A DNA stretch of 64,000 bases from Trichobilharzia regenti (GCA_944472135.2 OX235270.1:46500352-46564351); one strand, 5' to 3'. Shown: positions 1-12,177, counted from the stretch's first letter. Notes: generated by a model not told the origin, from the letters alone. A program made the numbers and translations.

Positions 1-884
1 CAGTTATGTGTTTATAGCAGTTAGAAAATATTTGTTATTGATAACATTCATGTCTTTTTAATAACATTTAGACATTAAGACAGAAATTCCATAATGTTTT
101 CTGAAAAGATTACAGTACAAAAATATTTATTTGCTAATATGCATTTGGTGGAAAAATGAACGTCAGACAAAGTAAATGATTATGAATTACGGAGGATATA
201 CAGTTTATGAATGTTAATGATTACTGTTCGATTTGACGATAAACTTCATATGAGTGAATGATAACAACAAAAAATGGAGACGAAATGGGATAGGAGGCTG
301 TGCGTGTGTGGCAATGTGTTTGTAGGACAGAATGAGTACATAGAAGTGATAGAATACCTCCAGTTTTACGGGAGGATTGTGCATTTTCTCACGCGGTCCA
401 GTATGATCAGAATCATAGTGAACGGATATTTTGCGTAAAAAACTACTCAATGAATATCAAGAGAGCTTCTGAGTATTTACTTTTTGATTTCTACATCATG
501 GTTGTCTGTAGGAGGTGACCTGACTTTACATGTCGGAAACCAAACTATACTCTTGGTAAAAATATGTCGTTTTATTATCAGTGAGATAGGATACTTCTTC
601 AGATAGACGTCTGAATGGTACTTTGAGTATAAAACCAACTGGACTTTGGGAGAGGAAGAGGAAAAGAGAAAGAAGATGAGTTGTAATCATTGGTGTAAAT
701 CAACAAAATTAAGAAAGTTGTCTGCACTCCAAGTGTTTGTCCAACAACATCAGCCAGCAGCTGGGTTCCTTAATCCACAATACGAACTGAACATACATAG
801 CTCATGGTTATCATAGATTTAATTTACATATGTAAAGGATAAAATTTAGTAGAATTGAATGAATATCTCTCGATTGTGTTTTAG

Positions 885-1041
885 GTATTCAACAAATACT
901 GTTAATTCAATGCTTACTACAATCGTTAACATTCAGCCGAAAGATAGTGGGGGTGGAGGTGGTGAAACAAGAGAATCTGTTGTCTACAAAATGGCAGATG
1001 ATATTTTAGGAAAATTACCACCTGACTACAATCCTTTCGAA
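885..1041 (+). CDS. DNAH5/DNAH8: Dynein heavy chain exon (first visible)
   Basis: The exon opens after a TTTTAG acceptor and closes at GAA before a GTAAGT donor at 1042. It enters with one leftover base and leaves in phase 0. It encodes the IQPKDS-polyGly-ETRE segment. Confidence 0.9.
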
Positions 1042-3087
1042 GTAAGTTCTGATAAAGGTGAATAATAAAATCCATACTGATTAGTTGGGAACTGTAGATA
1101 GTACTACTTATTAATACTCTCGTTTATTCATTCGTTTAGTTGTTTTAGTAATCTTAAACATTTGTATTTACAAAATTATTTCATAATGTCCTATAAATAT
1201 GAAAACAAAATCGTATTAAGACCTTAACCCTTCTACTTATGAAGGAAGCAGAAGGAGAAGACGGACAATGAACACTTGTATTTTCAGCCTAATTGTAAAA
1301 TAAAAAGAGACATAATTAATGAAGATTAGATAATGAAGCAAAGCTTATGCTTCAGAGGATAAAAGGTTGTGATAGGAGTTAATCCACATCGTACGCTTCA
1401 TATTATCAACTAATCGTGCAGATAACGTGTATGTGGATTACTGTTAATTGGTTTAATCATATCACAACCAGACACTAAATTCATTAATTTACATTGCTTT
1501 CTCTACTGTGGAGACTTGATATCACTATAAGCCTCTCGTGAAAAAACGCCTAACTTATAACCCGGTAAACTTACCGATAGTAAATCGCAGTGTAATTCAC
1601 TTTAGTCAATAATAAATGATGTATGGATGATAAGGGTCTTCAAAGTCTCAAATGCTTTTGTGAGCATTATTCAGCACATAATCCAAATGCTTCTAGCTGT
1701 TGGATTGGGTTAACTTTTGACTGGGGCACTGTCTATAATATTCAAGAGAAAATATGAATTTCCTCTTGATTACTCATACACCTTGTCGAAGAAAGTGGTT
1801 AGCTAGCTGGCTAGTTTATACTTGTTTCACTGATTGTGACGTCGTAATACTTTGATTTAACAATTCGCATTTTTTAAACTGTTGAAATCTAGGTAAAAGA
1901 ACGTTTAGTTAAAATGGATCATTTGAAACCACTTCACATATTTCTTAGACAAGAAGTAGATCGTATGCAACGCGTTATTACAAATGTGAGGACAACACTG
2001 ACAGATTTAAAGTTGGCTGTCGATGGAACAATTATTATGTCAGAAAATTTACGTGATGCTCTAGACAACATATTTGATGCACGTATTCCTAGTTCATGGA
2101 GGAAGGTAAGTTAGTTTATGCCTTTCAAAAATTTCAGTTAGATACTCAAATTAATTCTGTATTAAAAGATAATGCACTAAATGTTCTGAAGATGGCACTC
2201 TGCACATTTTAATCTCATGGTGAATACCGCACTTTTCAGAAAATGTCTATTACATTTGTCACCATCATTTAATGTTGAAGCCTTAATTATCACCTATGCG
2301 TCTCTCTCTCTGACCATGTGGTCGTATGATATGGTTAGTGATTAATGTAGAAACCTTACGGTTTATTCATCTAATCACATTACAGTTAACTTCTTAATTA
2401 CTCCTTTTTAGGCATGTACGCTTTGGGAGACGTTATGTACATAGCACGAAAACAAAAAATTCAGTGATGAAAATTAGATGTTAAAAATTCATGAGAGGCT
2501 TGGGAACTGATGGCATTCTGCTTTACAAACGAACCATTTAAATAATAAAATTAGGAATCATACTATGGAAATGTATTCTGGTAGGATCTGATATCATGAT
2601 ATCAAATAATGGAAACAGCTAAAAAATGAAATAGAAAAGGTGTACGCATTCTAACCACGTTATTGCATTAAATTATACTGAATGTCACTTTAACTTGCTC
2701 GACTTCAGAAGAATTAAACAAACAAAATTTTCATAACCAGCTAAAGGCATCAGAAAGACGACCACCGTTCATTAATCTTTGAGGGACAGCACTTTTTCGG
2801 GTGGAAAAAATATTTTTCGAAGCCCTTCAAAAATTCTCTTTGCAATGTAAATGTATTTTTCAGATGTCTTGGGAGTCAGCTACCCTTGGATTTTGGTTTA
2901 CGGACTTACTCGATCGAAATGCCCAGTTCAGTGGTTGGCTTTTTGAAGGTCGCCCGGTTTGCTATTGGATGACTGGATTTTTCAATCCACAGGTAATCAT
3001 TTTATCAATTTAATAATTCTCATTGTAACATTAAGAACACACTATTAAGCGAAGGAACTCTTTTCAACGAATTTATTATCAGGCTAT

Positions 3088-3144
<57 letters not shown>

Positions 3145-5485
3145 TTTTTGAAGAAATGTCCGGTGAGGGAACTGAATCATAGGTGTTGACACATGAAATA
3201 ATAATAGTATGAAATGCAATTAAAATATTTGTGATTATAATCATAGTTAAATGTCAAGTGGCAAAACAGTTAACTTCACACATATCTTTCCTTCACGTTC
3301 CCCAGTGGAACATAGGGCTTCAAGCTAGTGGCTTGAAGTTTCTGCAGTAGCAGTATTTAGTTTTACAGGATGGGGTTGCTAGCCTCATGCCCACCCTTTC
3401 CTCTTTGCCAGCATTATTCCTGGCTTAGCGAGGTGAAGGAGTGCGTCGGCCGGGGATCGAACCCTGGACCATGTGCATGGTCGGCGAGCGTCCTAACCGC
3501 TATGCCACCGACGCACATTTTCACACAAAGAATAATTCATAAAATGCATACATGTTGGAAAAGGTTTATAACTATAGGGTTTGTAGGCTAATATAAAACG
3601 TTACACAACATTGCGTGATATTTGATAAGATAGAATTCAACATTGTAAAAAATTTTGGACTTAGAATGACAAATGGAAACACCTTTGATTCAGTTCCCTC
3701 ACTGGATATAATCTCTTGCAGAAAACCATATATATATATCGTACAGTCTGGTAGTAAATTCGTTGAAAAGAGTTTCTTCGCTTAATGGTGTGTTCTCAAT
3801 CATTTTGTGACACCGTTTGTTAATTTGGGAGAGTATGTAGACGAAATCCATGGTTAAGTCGATGATCAGCTCATGCAATCCTCCTGAAGTAAGTACCATC
3901 TGTCACCGAAATTTAACTCTGACAGATGATGACTGAAAGCGTAATAGAAATTTAATTTGTGTGGATATAATTGATATGATTATGAACAATAAATTTTGTT
4001 CGAAACGTCATCCAGTAAATAATACTGTTTCACTGTGTGATACATCTAATAAACAGACTAATATGGAATTGATTACTACCACAGTGCCCAAGTTTTACAC
4101 ATATATTAATTCGTGAAAGAATTTGAAGGGGCGGCCCCTAGGCTACATATCCAGTCATCTGTCAACTTAGCCATATAAAAGTCATTTCCGGTGCTGGTGC
4201 TGATTTGAGTGAAACTGGCCTCACTACAAGTGACGTTTGTTCAAAATGAGTGAGATGGTCACTCAGTGTTTGGATCACTTAGTCCTGGCTACCAGACCCT
4301 GCTGTATGAAGTGTGTGGTTTCTAACTTTTCATATCAATCAGGACTACATAACATCTCTCTATTTCAGTCGCTTTCTTGAATACAGGTTAGGATATCATA
4401 CGGATCACAATACATGATCTGTACATTTTCGGGCTTCAAAGGAAGAATATGGTGATTTTTCACCTAGAACCGTGAAATCGATAAATGATGAATTTCGATT
4501 CCACGTGTGTAAGGTTTTCACAATCTTGGCTATAAACTGTGTCAAACCTCAAGCGACATTAAAATCCATATCAACTGGCATTGATCTTATGCCTCAATAT
4601 GGCATATATTGGAACCGTTATTTATTTGCTGACAATAGCTTTCTGTCATCATATATTCTTCTGAATCTCTCTTTCACTTAATGAGATGCTTATCTTGTGA
4701 ACAGAAGGAAACACATCCCCAGAAACCTGTTTGGTTTTGCTGGCCAATAACATTCTAATCTAGCCCTTTTGGAGAGATTTCGAATTAATTGTTAAGCTTG
4801 ATGATCTTTTTTTCACACACTTATATTAGTTGAAAGACTGTTGTGGCATAAGTAGCACTGCTTGGTTGTGTCCATCATATTTTTGTCAACCACTAATACT
4901 TTGAGTCATAGAATCACTTTCAAATTGTTTTCGGTGCCTATTGGGATATAAGTCATGGTGTCACATTCATAACTAAGTAGTCTATTTTTAATTTGCTAAG
5001 CATGTCAAAATATGTTGAATTGTCATTAATTTTATCATTATTGTTACTATTATTACCATTCATTTAAGGGATTCCTAACTGCTATGAGGCAAGAAGTGGC
5101 CAGAGCGAATAAATACGCATTGGATGATGTAGTCTTAACAAATGATGTAACAAAATTAATGCGTGAAGAATTAACCAAAGGTCCGTCTGAAGGTGTTTAC
5201 ATTCATGGTTTGAGTCTAGACGGAGCTGGTTGGGATCGTAAACAGGCGAGATTGATGGAACCTCCACCGAAGCTGCTGTACACACCACTTCCAGTTGTTC
5301 ATGTATCTGCATACTCTCAGTCAATTGGTGAGAAAAGTAAACCAGGAATATTTTATTCCTGTCCAGTATATAAGAAACCTAAACGTACAGACTTGAATTA
5401 TATATTTCCTTTAATGCTACGTAGCGCAGTAGATGCAGACCATTGGATTCTACGTGGAGTTGCATTATTGTGTGATGTTAAATAG
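885..5485 (+). CDS. DNAH5/DNAH8: Axonemal dynein heavy chain, C-terminal exons (5'-partial gene)
   Basis: This is the motor heavy chain of an axonemal (outer-arm type) dynein, an ATP-driven microtubule motor of cilia and flagella. Four exons are visible: 885-1041, 1893-2105, 2864-2992 and 5069-5485, all with GT..AG borders and compatible phases. Together they give the C-terminal domain in the order known from DNAH5/DNAH8: IQPKDS followed by a Gly run and [78 protein letters not shown], and the terminal [12 protein letters not shown] followed by VK and a stop. The upstream exons lie left of the window. Family assignment is firm. DNAH5 versus DNAH8 cannot be separated here because the two vertebrate paralogues are closely similar. 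Confidence 0.93.
1893..2105 (+). CDS. DNAH5/DNAH8: Dynein heavy chain exon
   Basis: The acceptor TAG is at 1890-1892 and the donor GTAAGT at 2106. The exon is phase 0 at both ends. It begins VKERLVKMD and ends RIPSSWRK, so the upstream in-frame coding before the first ATG (1914) is part of the exon. Confidence 0.92.
2864..2992 (+). CDS. DNAH5/DNAH8: Dynein heavy chain exon
   Basis: The acceptor CAG is at 2861-2863 and the donor GTAATC at 2993; exactly 43 codons. It carries [12 protein letters not shown] and ends WMTGFFNPQ. Confidence 0.92.
3091..3141. repeat. (AT)n microsatellite
   Basis: About 25 uninterrupted AT dinucleotides in the last dynein intron. Confidence 0.97.
3300..3516 (-). mobile_element. 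tRNA-derived SINE (family A)
   Basis: On the minus strand, box A TGGCATAGCGG (3497-3507) and box B GGTTCGATCCC (3453-3463) stand at the spacing of an internal pol III promoter. The 3' end carries GAAGCCCTATGTTCCACT, the same end as the RTE-like LINE at 35916. It lies inside the last dynein intron. Confidence 0.75.
3935..4110 (+). repeat. Dispersed tail repeat, probably from a Penelope-like element
   Basis: This block (GATTATGAACAATAAA.., TTCGAAACGTCATCC.., ACCACAGTGCCCAAG) recurs diverged at 17281-17445 (+), 55905-56040 (-) and partly at 39245-39360 (-). The 55.9-kb copy lies directly 3' of a Penelope GIY-YIG fragment on the same strand, which suggests it is that family's 3' tail. Confidence 0.55.
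5069..5485 (+). CDS. DNAH5/DNAH8: Dynein heavy chain terminal exon
   Basis: The exon follows an AAG acceptor at 5066-5068 and starts GFLTAMRQE in phase 0. It ends [18 protein letters not shown], the canonical C-terminus of this dynein class. Confidence 0.94.
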   Translation, partial: GFLTAMRQEVARANKYALDDVVLTNDVTKLMREELTKGPSEGVYIHGLSLDGAGWDRKQARLMEPPPKLLYTPLPVVHVSAYSQSIGEKSKPGIFYSCPVYKKPKRTDLNYIFPLMLRSAVDADHWILRGVALLCDVK

Positions 5486-5615
5486 ATAAATTTTTCATTT
5501 TACTTCTATGCGAACAGACACCGATTATAAACAATTAACACTCTCAAATATTTCGTTGGTATAGGATGTTTCTGATTTTATTATGTAACATTGCATTCTT
5601 CCGAGTTGTATTTGG

Positions 5616-5621
5616 AATAAA
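5616..5621 (+). terminator. Poly(A) signal AATAAA for the dynein gene
   Basis: A canonical AATAAA lies about 130 bases after the dynein stop codon, a suitable spacing for a 3' UTR signal. Confidence 0.55.
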
Positions 5622-6600
5622 AATTTATGAAGTACGTAAATTGACCTCATTATGAGGTTTTCTCTCCTGGACCACACTTTCAAATAAACTATTACTTATA
5701 GTTCATAAGCCTTAACTATTATGCACACGTAATTATTAAATTTGAACTAAAATCGTATTTGCTTATGCATACTACCTAGCAGATTTCCGAATATGAATAT
5801 GCATATAACATAAGTATATTCACAGTCTTCCTCTCATGAGTTCATATCAAAGACGGAGTCCGCAACAGTGTTTTGCTTTGAATACATAAGTGAAAAAAGT
5901 CAAACATCCATGATTTCATTTCCGTAAAATGCTTATTTATGTAAGTGTTGAATTAAGTTATACGCTAGAAGTATGAAGTGGAATAGTGAATCCACCCTTA
6001 GCACAACCTATCAGAAATGTCTTTTGAGCGTTGAAAACTGGAATAACTTTGTGAGCTTACACTATGTCATTTTTTGGCATTTTTGATGAATAAAGATGAA
6101 CTGGAGGTACCGTATGTTGAAATGTTGACGATCTAAGCTATTGACGAGATTTCACAGTGAAATTGTAATCAGTACGCTCACTGACAGCCATAGGCCATCT
6201 AATCTAGATAACTCAACACCGGCGTGATTTCCTTTTCTACTTTGATAGAGATAAACGGTCTTTGGTGTCACAGTAAAATTTACGCATTCTGGTAGTAATT
6301 AATTCCTTAGTAGGAAAGTTTATATGATACAACACACAATGACACAGAGTTAACAACTGGTGGACACTTCGAGCACAGTTTTATACTCAATCACATCACT
6401 ATGTCCAACCAACTTACCAACTTTCCTTTTATGGTTTTACCGTCTACTGTTTTTCGTTTCCATTTCCTGTATATCCCGGATATGTGTTGTGTCATTTCTA
6501 TTGTATGTGGTATATTATGCCGATTTAATGACGTGAGATTTAGTAATTAACCTCTCTCAATAACAAATTATATTACGTTTCTTAAGCAATATATATAAGT
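5622..6600. other. Intergenic, no gene recognised
   Basis: A+T-rich sequence between the dynein 3' end and a Penelope relic. I see no convincing exon or intact element. Confidence 0.5.
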
Positions 6601-6602
6601 TT

Positions 6603-7290
6603 GTGCGCAAGAATGGCCGGGCCTTTTCTAAATATTTCCGTAGGTTCTTCACATGTATGAACTCAGTAGTAGGTAGGAACCAGTTCTCTTTCGAGTTAGA
6701 AAATAAAGAGGGCCAGATGGCTGTGCTCGACTGCAAAATAAATCGAAAACAGGATGGCGGGTTGATAAGTAGCTTCTTTAAATGGCTGTCACATTCTGGC
6801 AAGTGTTTATGCTGTCATTCAGCTCAACCTAAATCAGTAAAGGTGGGTTCAGTTGAATACTTGTTTAATGGTTCCGCAGGCTCAATGAGCGAGTCATTAC
6901 TACTGAATAACTACCATCTAGAATTTATTCCCAAATTTATTAAGACCCACAAGAAAATATGGATGTCAATATAAATATATGTAAAATAATGAAGTCAGTA
7001 ATAAAAAGGAGAACACCAGGAGCCCTGCATCGAATTCGTAATAAAGCTGGAATTAGGCTGTCGTTCATTACAAACAGCTCACTCCGATACAAACTTTGTC
7101 AGACTAAAGATCCAATAGATCCCATCAGCCAAAATAATATCATTCACCAAATACCATACACACACTTTGAGGTCAGTTACACATGTCATATTGTGGTGAG
7201 AGCAGGCCGTGAGAAAATATGTACAAGGCTGATTCAACAACTAATCACAGCAGACTTAACGTGGCAAAATATGATTCGCAGATAGAGAAC
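6603..7290 (+). mobile_element. Degenerate Penelope-like element, RT C-terminus to GIY-YIG region
   Basis: Two reading frames (6603-6974, then about 6989-7285) preserve, in order, a post-RT block (FSFELENKEGQ..LDCKINRKQDGG) and the linker before the endonuclease (RIRNKAG, DPIDPISQNNIIHQIPY). The same linker with DPVDPIRQNNIIHKIPC occurs at 56.3-56.5 kb on the minus strand, so both are one family, distinct from the 46-kb element. The Gly-Ile-Tyr equivalent is damaged and a frame break separates the halves, so it is not functional. Confidence 0.7.
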
Positions 7291-7310
7291 TCTATTTTTC
7301 GAGGAATCCC

Positions 7311-7400
7311 GAAACAACCAATCAGAAGCCTGCGTTTGTCTGCCTAACTTCTGATAAACAACCAATCAGATGACTGCGCTTGTCTACTTGCATAAGCTAT
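7311..7400 (+). repeat. Short direct duplication downstream of the Penelope relic
   Basis: AACAACCAATCAGA followed by similar TGCGYTTGTCTRC text occurs twice about 46 bases apart (near 7312 and 7358), probably within the element's 3' UTR. Confidence 0.5.
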
Positions 7401-7460
7401 AATAATGTATGTGAAATATATATAAATACGTGTTGATTTTCATAATAAAACGATCTGTTG

Positions 7461-10300
7461 CCTGGCCCATGTCTTCTGTTGTTACAATATCAGTAGATTA
7501 GGGTGTGTTAGGTTATCGGGAGAAGATTTAGCTAGATGCTAAATGATTGGCCATGTCAACTTCATTAATATAGAAAGAGATTCACTGTTGTTACACGAAG
7601 CACATAAGTGCAATCGCACAATAGGATGCGATAGGAGAGAAGTACTGAAAAGCAATATATGTCGTGGTGACACAGATTAGTCACCAAACCCCAATTGATT
7701 GGATCATCACCAAATGCCTGCAACCTAGTGACACCAACTATCCCGGATATACGGCAGAAAACAACAAAAATAGCAGACAGTAAGGTCGTATAAAGCAAGT
7801 TAGGGAGTTGTTTGAATACTGTGATATTATTATGAGAGATGAATTGTGATCACTAGTTGTTAAGTGTGTCACTGTATGTTATGTTGTAGGTAAACTCATC
7901 CATAATGGAAATTACTGATCTAGGAAACTGTTTTATTTACTTTCAGTCATTTCCACAAATGTGGTTTGAACAGAGTTCTACTGAAAGTTATCTAGTTTGC
8001 TGCTGGAAGCAAAGCACAGACGCAGTCGTCTTCACGTGTGACTTCATTTCTCTGGTGGGGAATCTGAATAAGTTTGGAAAGTATGCAGAAGTTATGTAGA
8101 ATCTTCCATCCGGATGAAACGACAACGACGATTCTTTTTATAATTTTTAAAAAAATAACTATTTCTTACTGGCCAGTAAAAGCTTGAGATATAAGAAGAG
8201 GCATTATCGTGCCTGGTAAAGTGAGGAACAAGCAACTTCAAAATCCGTATGTGTCTAACTTGTTGATGAGAACAGGATTTCCGTTTTCAGAGACCGGGCG
8301 AAGAGACATTTGTATGACTGGTGCTTCGTGAATATAAAGAATGACGATACCTACCATCTTTGAGAGACTTCTACCTATTCTACCACCAACTTTGAATGTA
8401 TCGTCTCTTCAGGTTGAGTGACGAGTGTTGAAAATATCTTCAATAACGCCACTTATTATTTATCCACCTATACCAATTTAGATACACACGGGATAATATT
8501 CCATAATTCTCCTTAACAAAGCTTTTAGTGAAAGACAAACAAATAGCGGGTGAATCGCTGGATGAACATAGAGCTGTTAAAAATTGCAAGATTATTTTTC
8601 GTGATGTAAGATAAACCTTGACAACAAGACAATACTAATCTCAACATTTAAATGAACAATGCTCTAAGGGAGATCAATACCTTTTTTCTGAGAATGTCAG
8701 TTGATTAATCACCTTCAAAGTCTGAGTGAATGCACAGTACTTCTTTTTGAAGGCAGGTGAAGATATCTGTCAGGCCTTGGCCCTAAATTTTCACCTATCA
8801 AGCATGAGGAATATTCGTTGTTAATCATGAATCTCTCCAGAAAAGGGAGCCCAACGTCCAACAATTCTGAGCAGCAGACTCTTCTATGCCAATTAGTAAG
8901 ATACAAAACTAAGTGCTTTACGACTTATGGAGACCCAAATGTGAAAACCTGGTCAACATCATATCAATGTCCTCTTTGTAAGTGGTGAATCAGGAAAAAC
9001 GTTTTGGTCTGTTTTCTACCTCAAAAGTAACTTTGGCAGACAGACTACAGCCTTTGAGAGTCTGCAGAACATGATTGAGACCATATTTGCTATCATATAA
9101 TAAAATCTGTGACATGTCTTTCGTAAATACGAAAAACGTAGATCATCGGTTTCAATGCATTGTCGACTGTCATATATGGCATGAAACAACCTGCGAGTAG
9201 TAGGCTTCTAGATAATCCGATATCTGTACAATGTACTACTAGGTGTACGTCCAAGTATTAGTTTATAGTGATAGGCAACTCCCCAGAATTATTGGCTGCA
9301 GCATTCGTCACTAAATATTGGATGCTGACCCTCACTGGTTTAGTCGATTTGTTTAGCTGAAGGCTTCCAGTCAAGCATCCGCGCCATTTAGCAAGCCGTC
9401 GTGTTACGTTCGTTGGTGCGCGATCCCTAGCTAGTTAAGCAATCATCTCGCACTTCAATTTGGTCCCAAAATATACTTCGTAATTTGGACGATCAATTCT
9501 GGTGTTTTGTTTTGCCTTTGGTCTTCGAGGGACGAACACTACAGAAGTTGTGGGTATTGGATCTTGTGTTAGTATACTTCGTACAATCTGTGAACGTCAG
9601 CAACCTCAGATTCTATAAGTTCCTTCAGCTTTTGTTTATGTACATCGTCTTGTATGTTGTTATATTCTACACATACGCAAAAGAAATAAATCTTTTCTGA
9701 AGGTGGGATACTTTTTAAGAGGGATATGTCATAATGAAATCATTCATATTATCATAACATTCATTTGGAAAACACAGAAGTCTCGCCAAGAGAATGTCCA
9801 GACAATTTTCTCACAAAGACTCAAGTAGTTTTGTAGGTCAGTTTGGAATAACTTTCTGTTAATAAGCTAATTCATTGCTTGCCTAATAATGCAGATGTAA
9901 CTGTGGAACTTTTATCAACATTTATATGCGTCCCTTCTCAGATCACACAGTAATTAGTGGGTTTCGAGAATCTGAACATATTTACGTACATATATAGATT
10001 GAAAAAGAATAAGAGAACCCCGAACATTAGCTCAAAATAGCTACTCCAGAGAGCGCGTTCAACAAGTTTCCAATAAGTAGTAGGAAGCTACTTACCATCA
10101 TTTTGACTGGAAGTGAAACTTTTTTTAACATTTTAATAGGTAGATTCTTTAATAGTCTCAGGGTTTCAAATTCAAGAAAATAAATTTTTTTATTGAAAGG
10201 TAAAATGGCTAGTTACCAGAATACACGGAAATAAGCTTTGTCTCGTTTAAGAAGGAAAGCAACGTGTATATCGATGGTTCTATAACATTAGAAGACGAAA
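7461..10300. other. Intergenic, no gene recognised
   Basis: I see only short open frames with poor coding character. This is likely old decayed repeat sequence. Confidence 0.45.
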
Positions 10301-10501
10301 GACTTGGGAAAGGAATATTTATTTGCGATTTGGTATCTCTGTATGGCCGGCATGTATACTCCTCGTATTCAGCGCTCGGTTTGCACAGATCCTTGTATTG
10401 TGGTACTTCTGGACTTCATAGTGCGTTTCTTTAACTTCCTTTCACGTCTCCGATGCATCTCCTCAATAATTCGCCATTCGTTTGTGGATGATGTGGTGTT
10501 G
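10300..10501 (-). mobile_element. Older gypsy element, distal integrase fragment
   Basis: Read on the minus strand from 10501, this begins with the HPQTNG-type motif that follows the second catalytic Asp of Ty3/gypsy integrases, then decays with stops. It continues the integrase that ends at 13562 on the other side of the inserted younger element. The left limit is approximate. Confidence 0.6.
10497..10501. repeat. Target site duplication TGTTG (left copy)
   Basis: TGTTG immediately precedes the 5' LTR and is repeated exactly after the 3' LTR at 13557-13561. Confidence 0.88.
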
Positions 10502-10875
10502 TGATAGGATCACACATTTTGGTATTGACTGTTAATCTCGCATATATGGTATATCATCATTTCCACACATTTTGTTATTGACTGTTAATCTCGCATAGAT
10601 GGTATATTATCATTTCTCACGCACTTTGTTATTGACTATTACGATCAATTATTTCAAATGCTGTTAGCTGTCTATATTGTTGTAAAATGTATAAATACCA
10701 TGACTTTCTTTGTCGTTGTTGTTGTACTACAATACACAGTCACAGTCCAGTCTTTGTCTTTTGATATTTGCGTGCTTCACTGAATCGGAAGGTACCACAA
10801 GCAGATAGGCATATTAGTCAGGCGCAGACAGAACAAGGCGACAACGTCCTCATTTAATTCCCTACAGTTATAACA
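10502..10875 (+). repeat. 5' LTR
   Basis: 374 bp, TG..CA ends, nearly identical to 13131-13556. It contains two copies of a roughly 52-bp unit (GTTATTGACTGTTAATCTCG core) followed by a diverged partial one. The sequence TATAAATACC near 10690 could be the TATA region. Confidence 0.9.
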
Positions 10876-10878
10876 AAT

Positions 10879-10890
10879 TGGCGACGGGGT
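10879..10890 (+). promoter_or_regulatory. Candidate tRNA primer-binding site
   Basis: TGGCGACGGGGT starts with TGG, the complement of a tRNA CCA end, three bases after the LTR. The primer tRNA is not identified. Confidence 0.6.
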
Positions 10891-10996
10891 TTTACCTTAA
10901 TTCATTGCAGGCATAACAAGCAAGCGACGACGGGTTTTATTCTGTTCAGCGCAGCTATAGAACATTTTTGACTGTGTTAATTACAACCCAATTACA

Positions 10997-11929
10997 ATGT
11001 CTATCTCTCTGGACGATCTCAAATCTATCTTGCAGCAGCAGCAAGTTCAGAATGAAGCAGCTCAACTAAAATTAATCGAAGCTCTCACTCAGAAGCTGTC
11101 CATTCAAGTTCCATCAACATCTCATTCAGACAAATATGAAAGCATCTCAAATTCCATCAGTGAGTTCAACTACGACCCAATATCTGGTCTCGTATTTGAT
11201 GCATGGTTCAATCGTTACGAAGACGTTTTCCGTATTGAATGCTACATGTTTGATGATGCTGCCAAAGTCCGATTGTTACTAAGAAAACTTGGTACTGTTG
11301 AGCACAACAGATATGTTAACTTCATTCTGCCCAAGAACCCACGTGAGTTATCATTCGATGAGACAGTCACCGTTTTATCACAAATCTTTGGTGAACAGTC
11401 ATCCATGTTTAATATTCGGTATCAATGTTTTCAGTTGACAAAAATGCCTTCCGATGATTATGTCACTTACGCTGGCAAAGTGAACAAGGAATGTGAAAGG
11501 TTCAAACCACACGAAATGACATCAGATCAGTTCAAGTGTTTGATTTTTATTTGTGGGTTGAAGAACCCAGAAGATACTGACATACGAACTCGACTTCTGT
11601 CACTCGTGGAACAAGACCCGAAAATGACTTTACAAATGGTGACAGCAGAATGCCTACGCTTAATCAACTTGAAGCACGATACTGCTATGGTGGAGTGCAA
11701 ACGACAGTCGTCTGAATTTGGTTCAATTAACACAGTGAAAAGTCCTCCGATCACCGTTAAGCACACAGCACGTCAGTCTCAGAATTCAGCTAAACCTCCT
11801 TCAGTGTGCTGGCACTGTGGTTCGTGGCATTTTGTCAAGTTCTGTCCTTTCAAGAAACATAAATGCCGTAATTGTCACCGTTTTGGACATAAGGAGGGTT
11901 ACTGTCCACCGCAGAAAAATCTTCGGTGA
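10997..11929 (+). CDS. gag: Gypsy Gag protein with two zinc knuckles
   Basis: A 310-aa structural protein that would coat the element RNA in the particle. The N-terminal half is helical and Gln-rich. Near residues 270-303 there are two Cys-His boxes, first C-x2-C-x3-H-x4-C (CWHCGSWHFVKFC) and then C-x2-C-x4-H-x4-C (CRNCHRFGHKEGYC), which are nucleic-acid-binding knuckles. The next frame (protease) starts by overlapping the stop in the -1 frame, the usual gypsy arrangement for frameshifted expression. The ATG at 10997 is the first after the primer site. The frame is intact. Confidence 0.85.
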   Translation: MSISLDDLKSILQQQQVQNEAAQLKLIEALTQKLSIQVPSTSHSDKYESISNSISEFNYDPISGLVFDAWFNRYEDVFRIECYMFDDAAKVRLLLRKLGTVEHNRYVNFILPKNPRELSFDETVTVLSQIFGEQSSMFNIRYQCFQLTKMPSDDYVTYAGKVNKECERFKPHEMTSDQFKCLIFICGLKNPEDTDIRTRLLSLVEQDPKMTLQMVTAECLRLINLKHDTAMVECKRQSSEFGSINTVKSPPITVKHTARQSQNSAKPPSVCWHCGSWHFVKFCPFKKHKCRNCHRFGHKEGYCPPQKNLR

Positions 11930-12177
11930 GGAACAGAAGTAGTCGTTTCAAGCTGAAACAATCTCCTCGAGTACAGACCATTTTCACAACTTCCAAAGTC
12001 GATTTCGCCAGCAAACGTAAGTACATTACACTAGGTATTAACGGCAAACATATTCGTCTTCAGTTGGATACGGCATCAGATATCACCTTAATTTCCCGAA
12101 CTACGTGGCGCAAACTTGGTGCCCACAGATTCTGCCGACCGAGCATGTCGCCAAGAATGTCTCTGGAGATATACTGA
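11926..12177 (+). pseudogene. Gypsy aspartic protease, first part, frameshifted
   Basis: The frame holds the catalytic motif LQLDTASDITLIS (DTA in place of the commoner DTG) followed by TTWRKLGA. It then runs off in a wrong frame. The natural continuation (VSGDILKLVGEI.., LLGLDWLDKL) is in the next frame, so a small indel lies near 12115-12130. Cleavage of the polyprotein would be its role in an intact element. Confidence 0.75.

Noticed and set aside
3020..3244. Minus-strand ORF with poly-(Ile-Tyr)
   Set aside because: It is simply the translated (AT)n microsatellite.
7565..7798. Minus-strand ORF with a hydrophobic start, possible secreted peptide
   Set aside because: No splice context, no homology seen and it lies among decayed repeats; open by chance in A+T-rich DNA.
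8715..9100. P-loop-like text (SGESGKTF) in a plus frame, possible helicase of a Helitron
   Set aside because: The frame is broken by stops on both sides, the P-loop lacks the proper GxxGxGK(S/T) spacing and no other helicase motif is visible.
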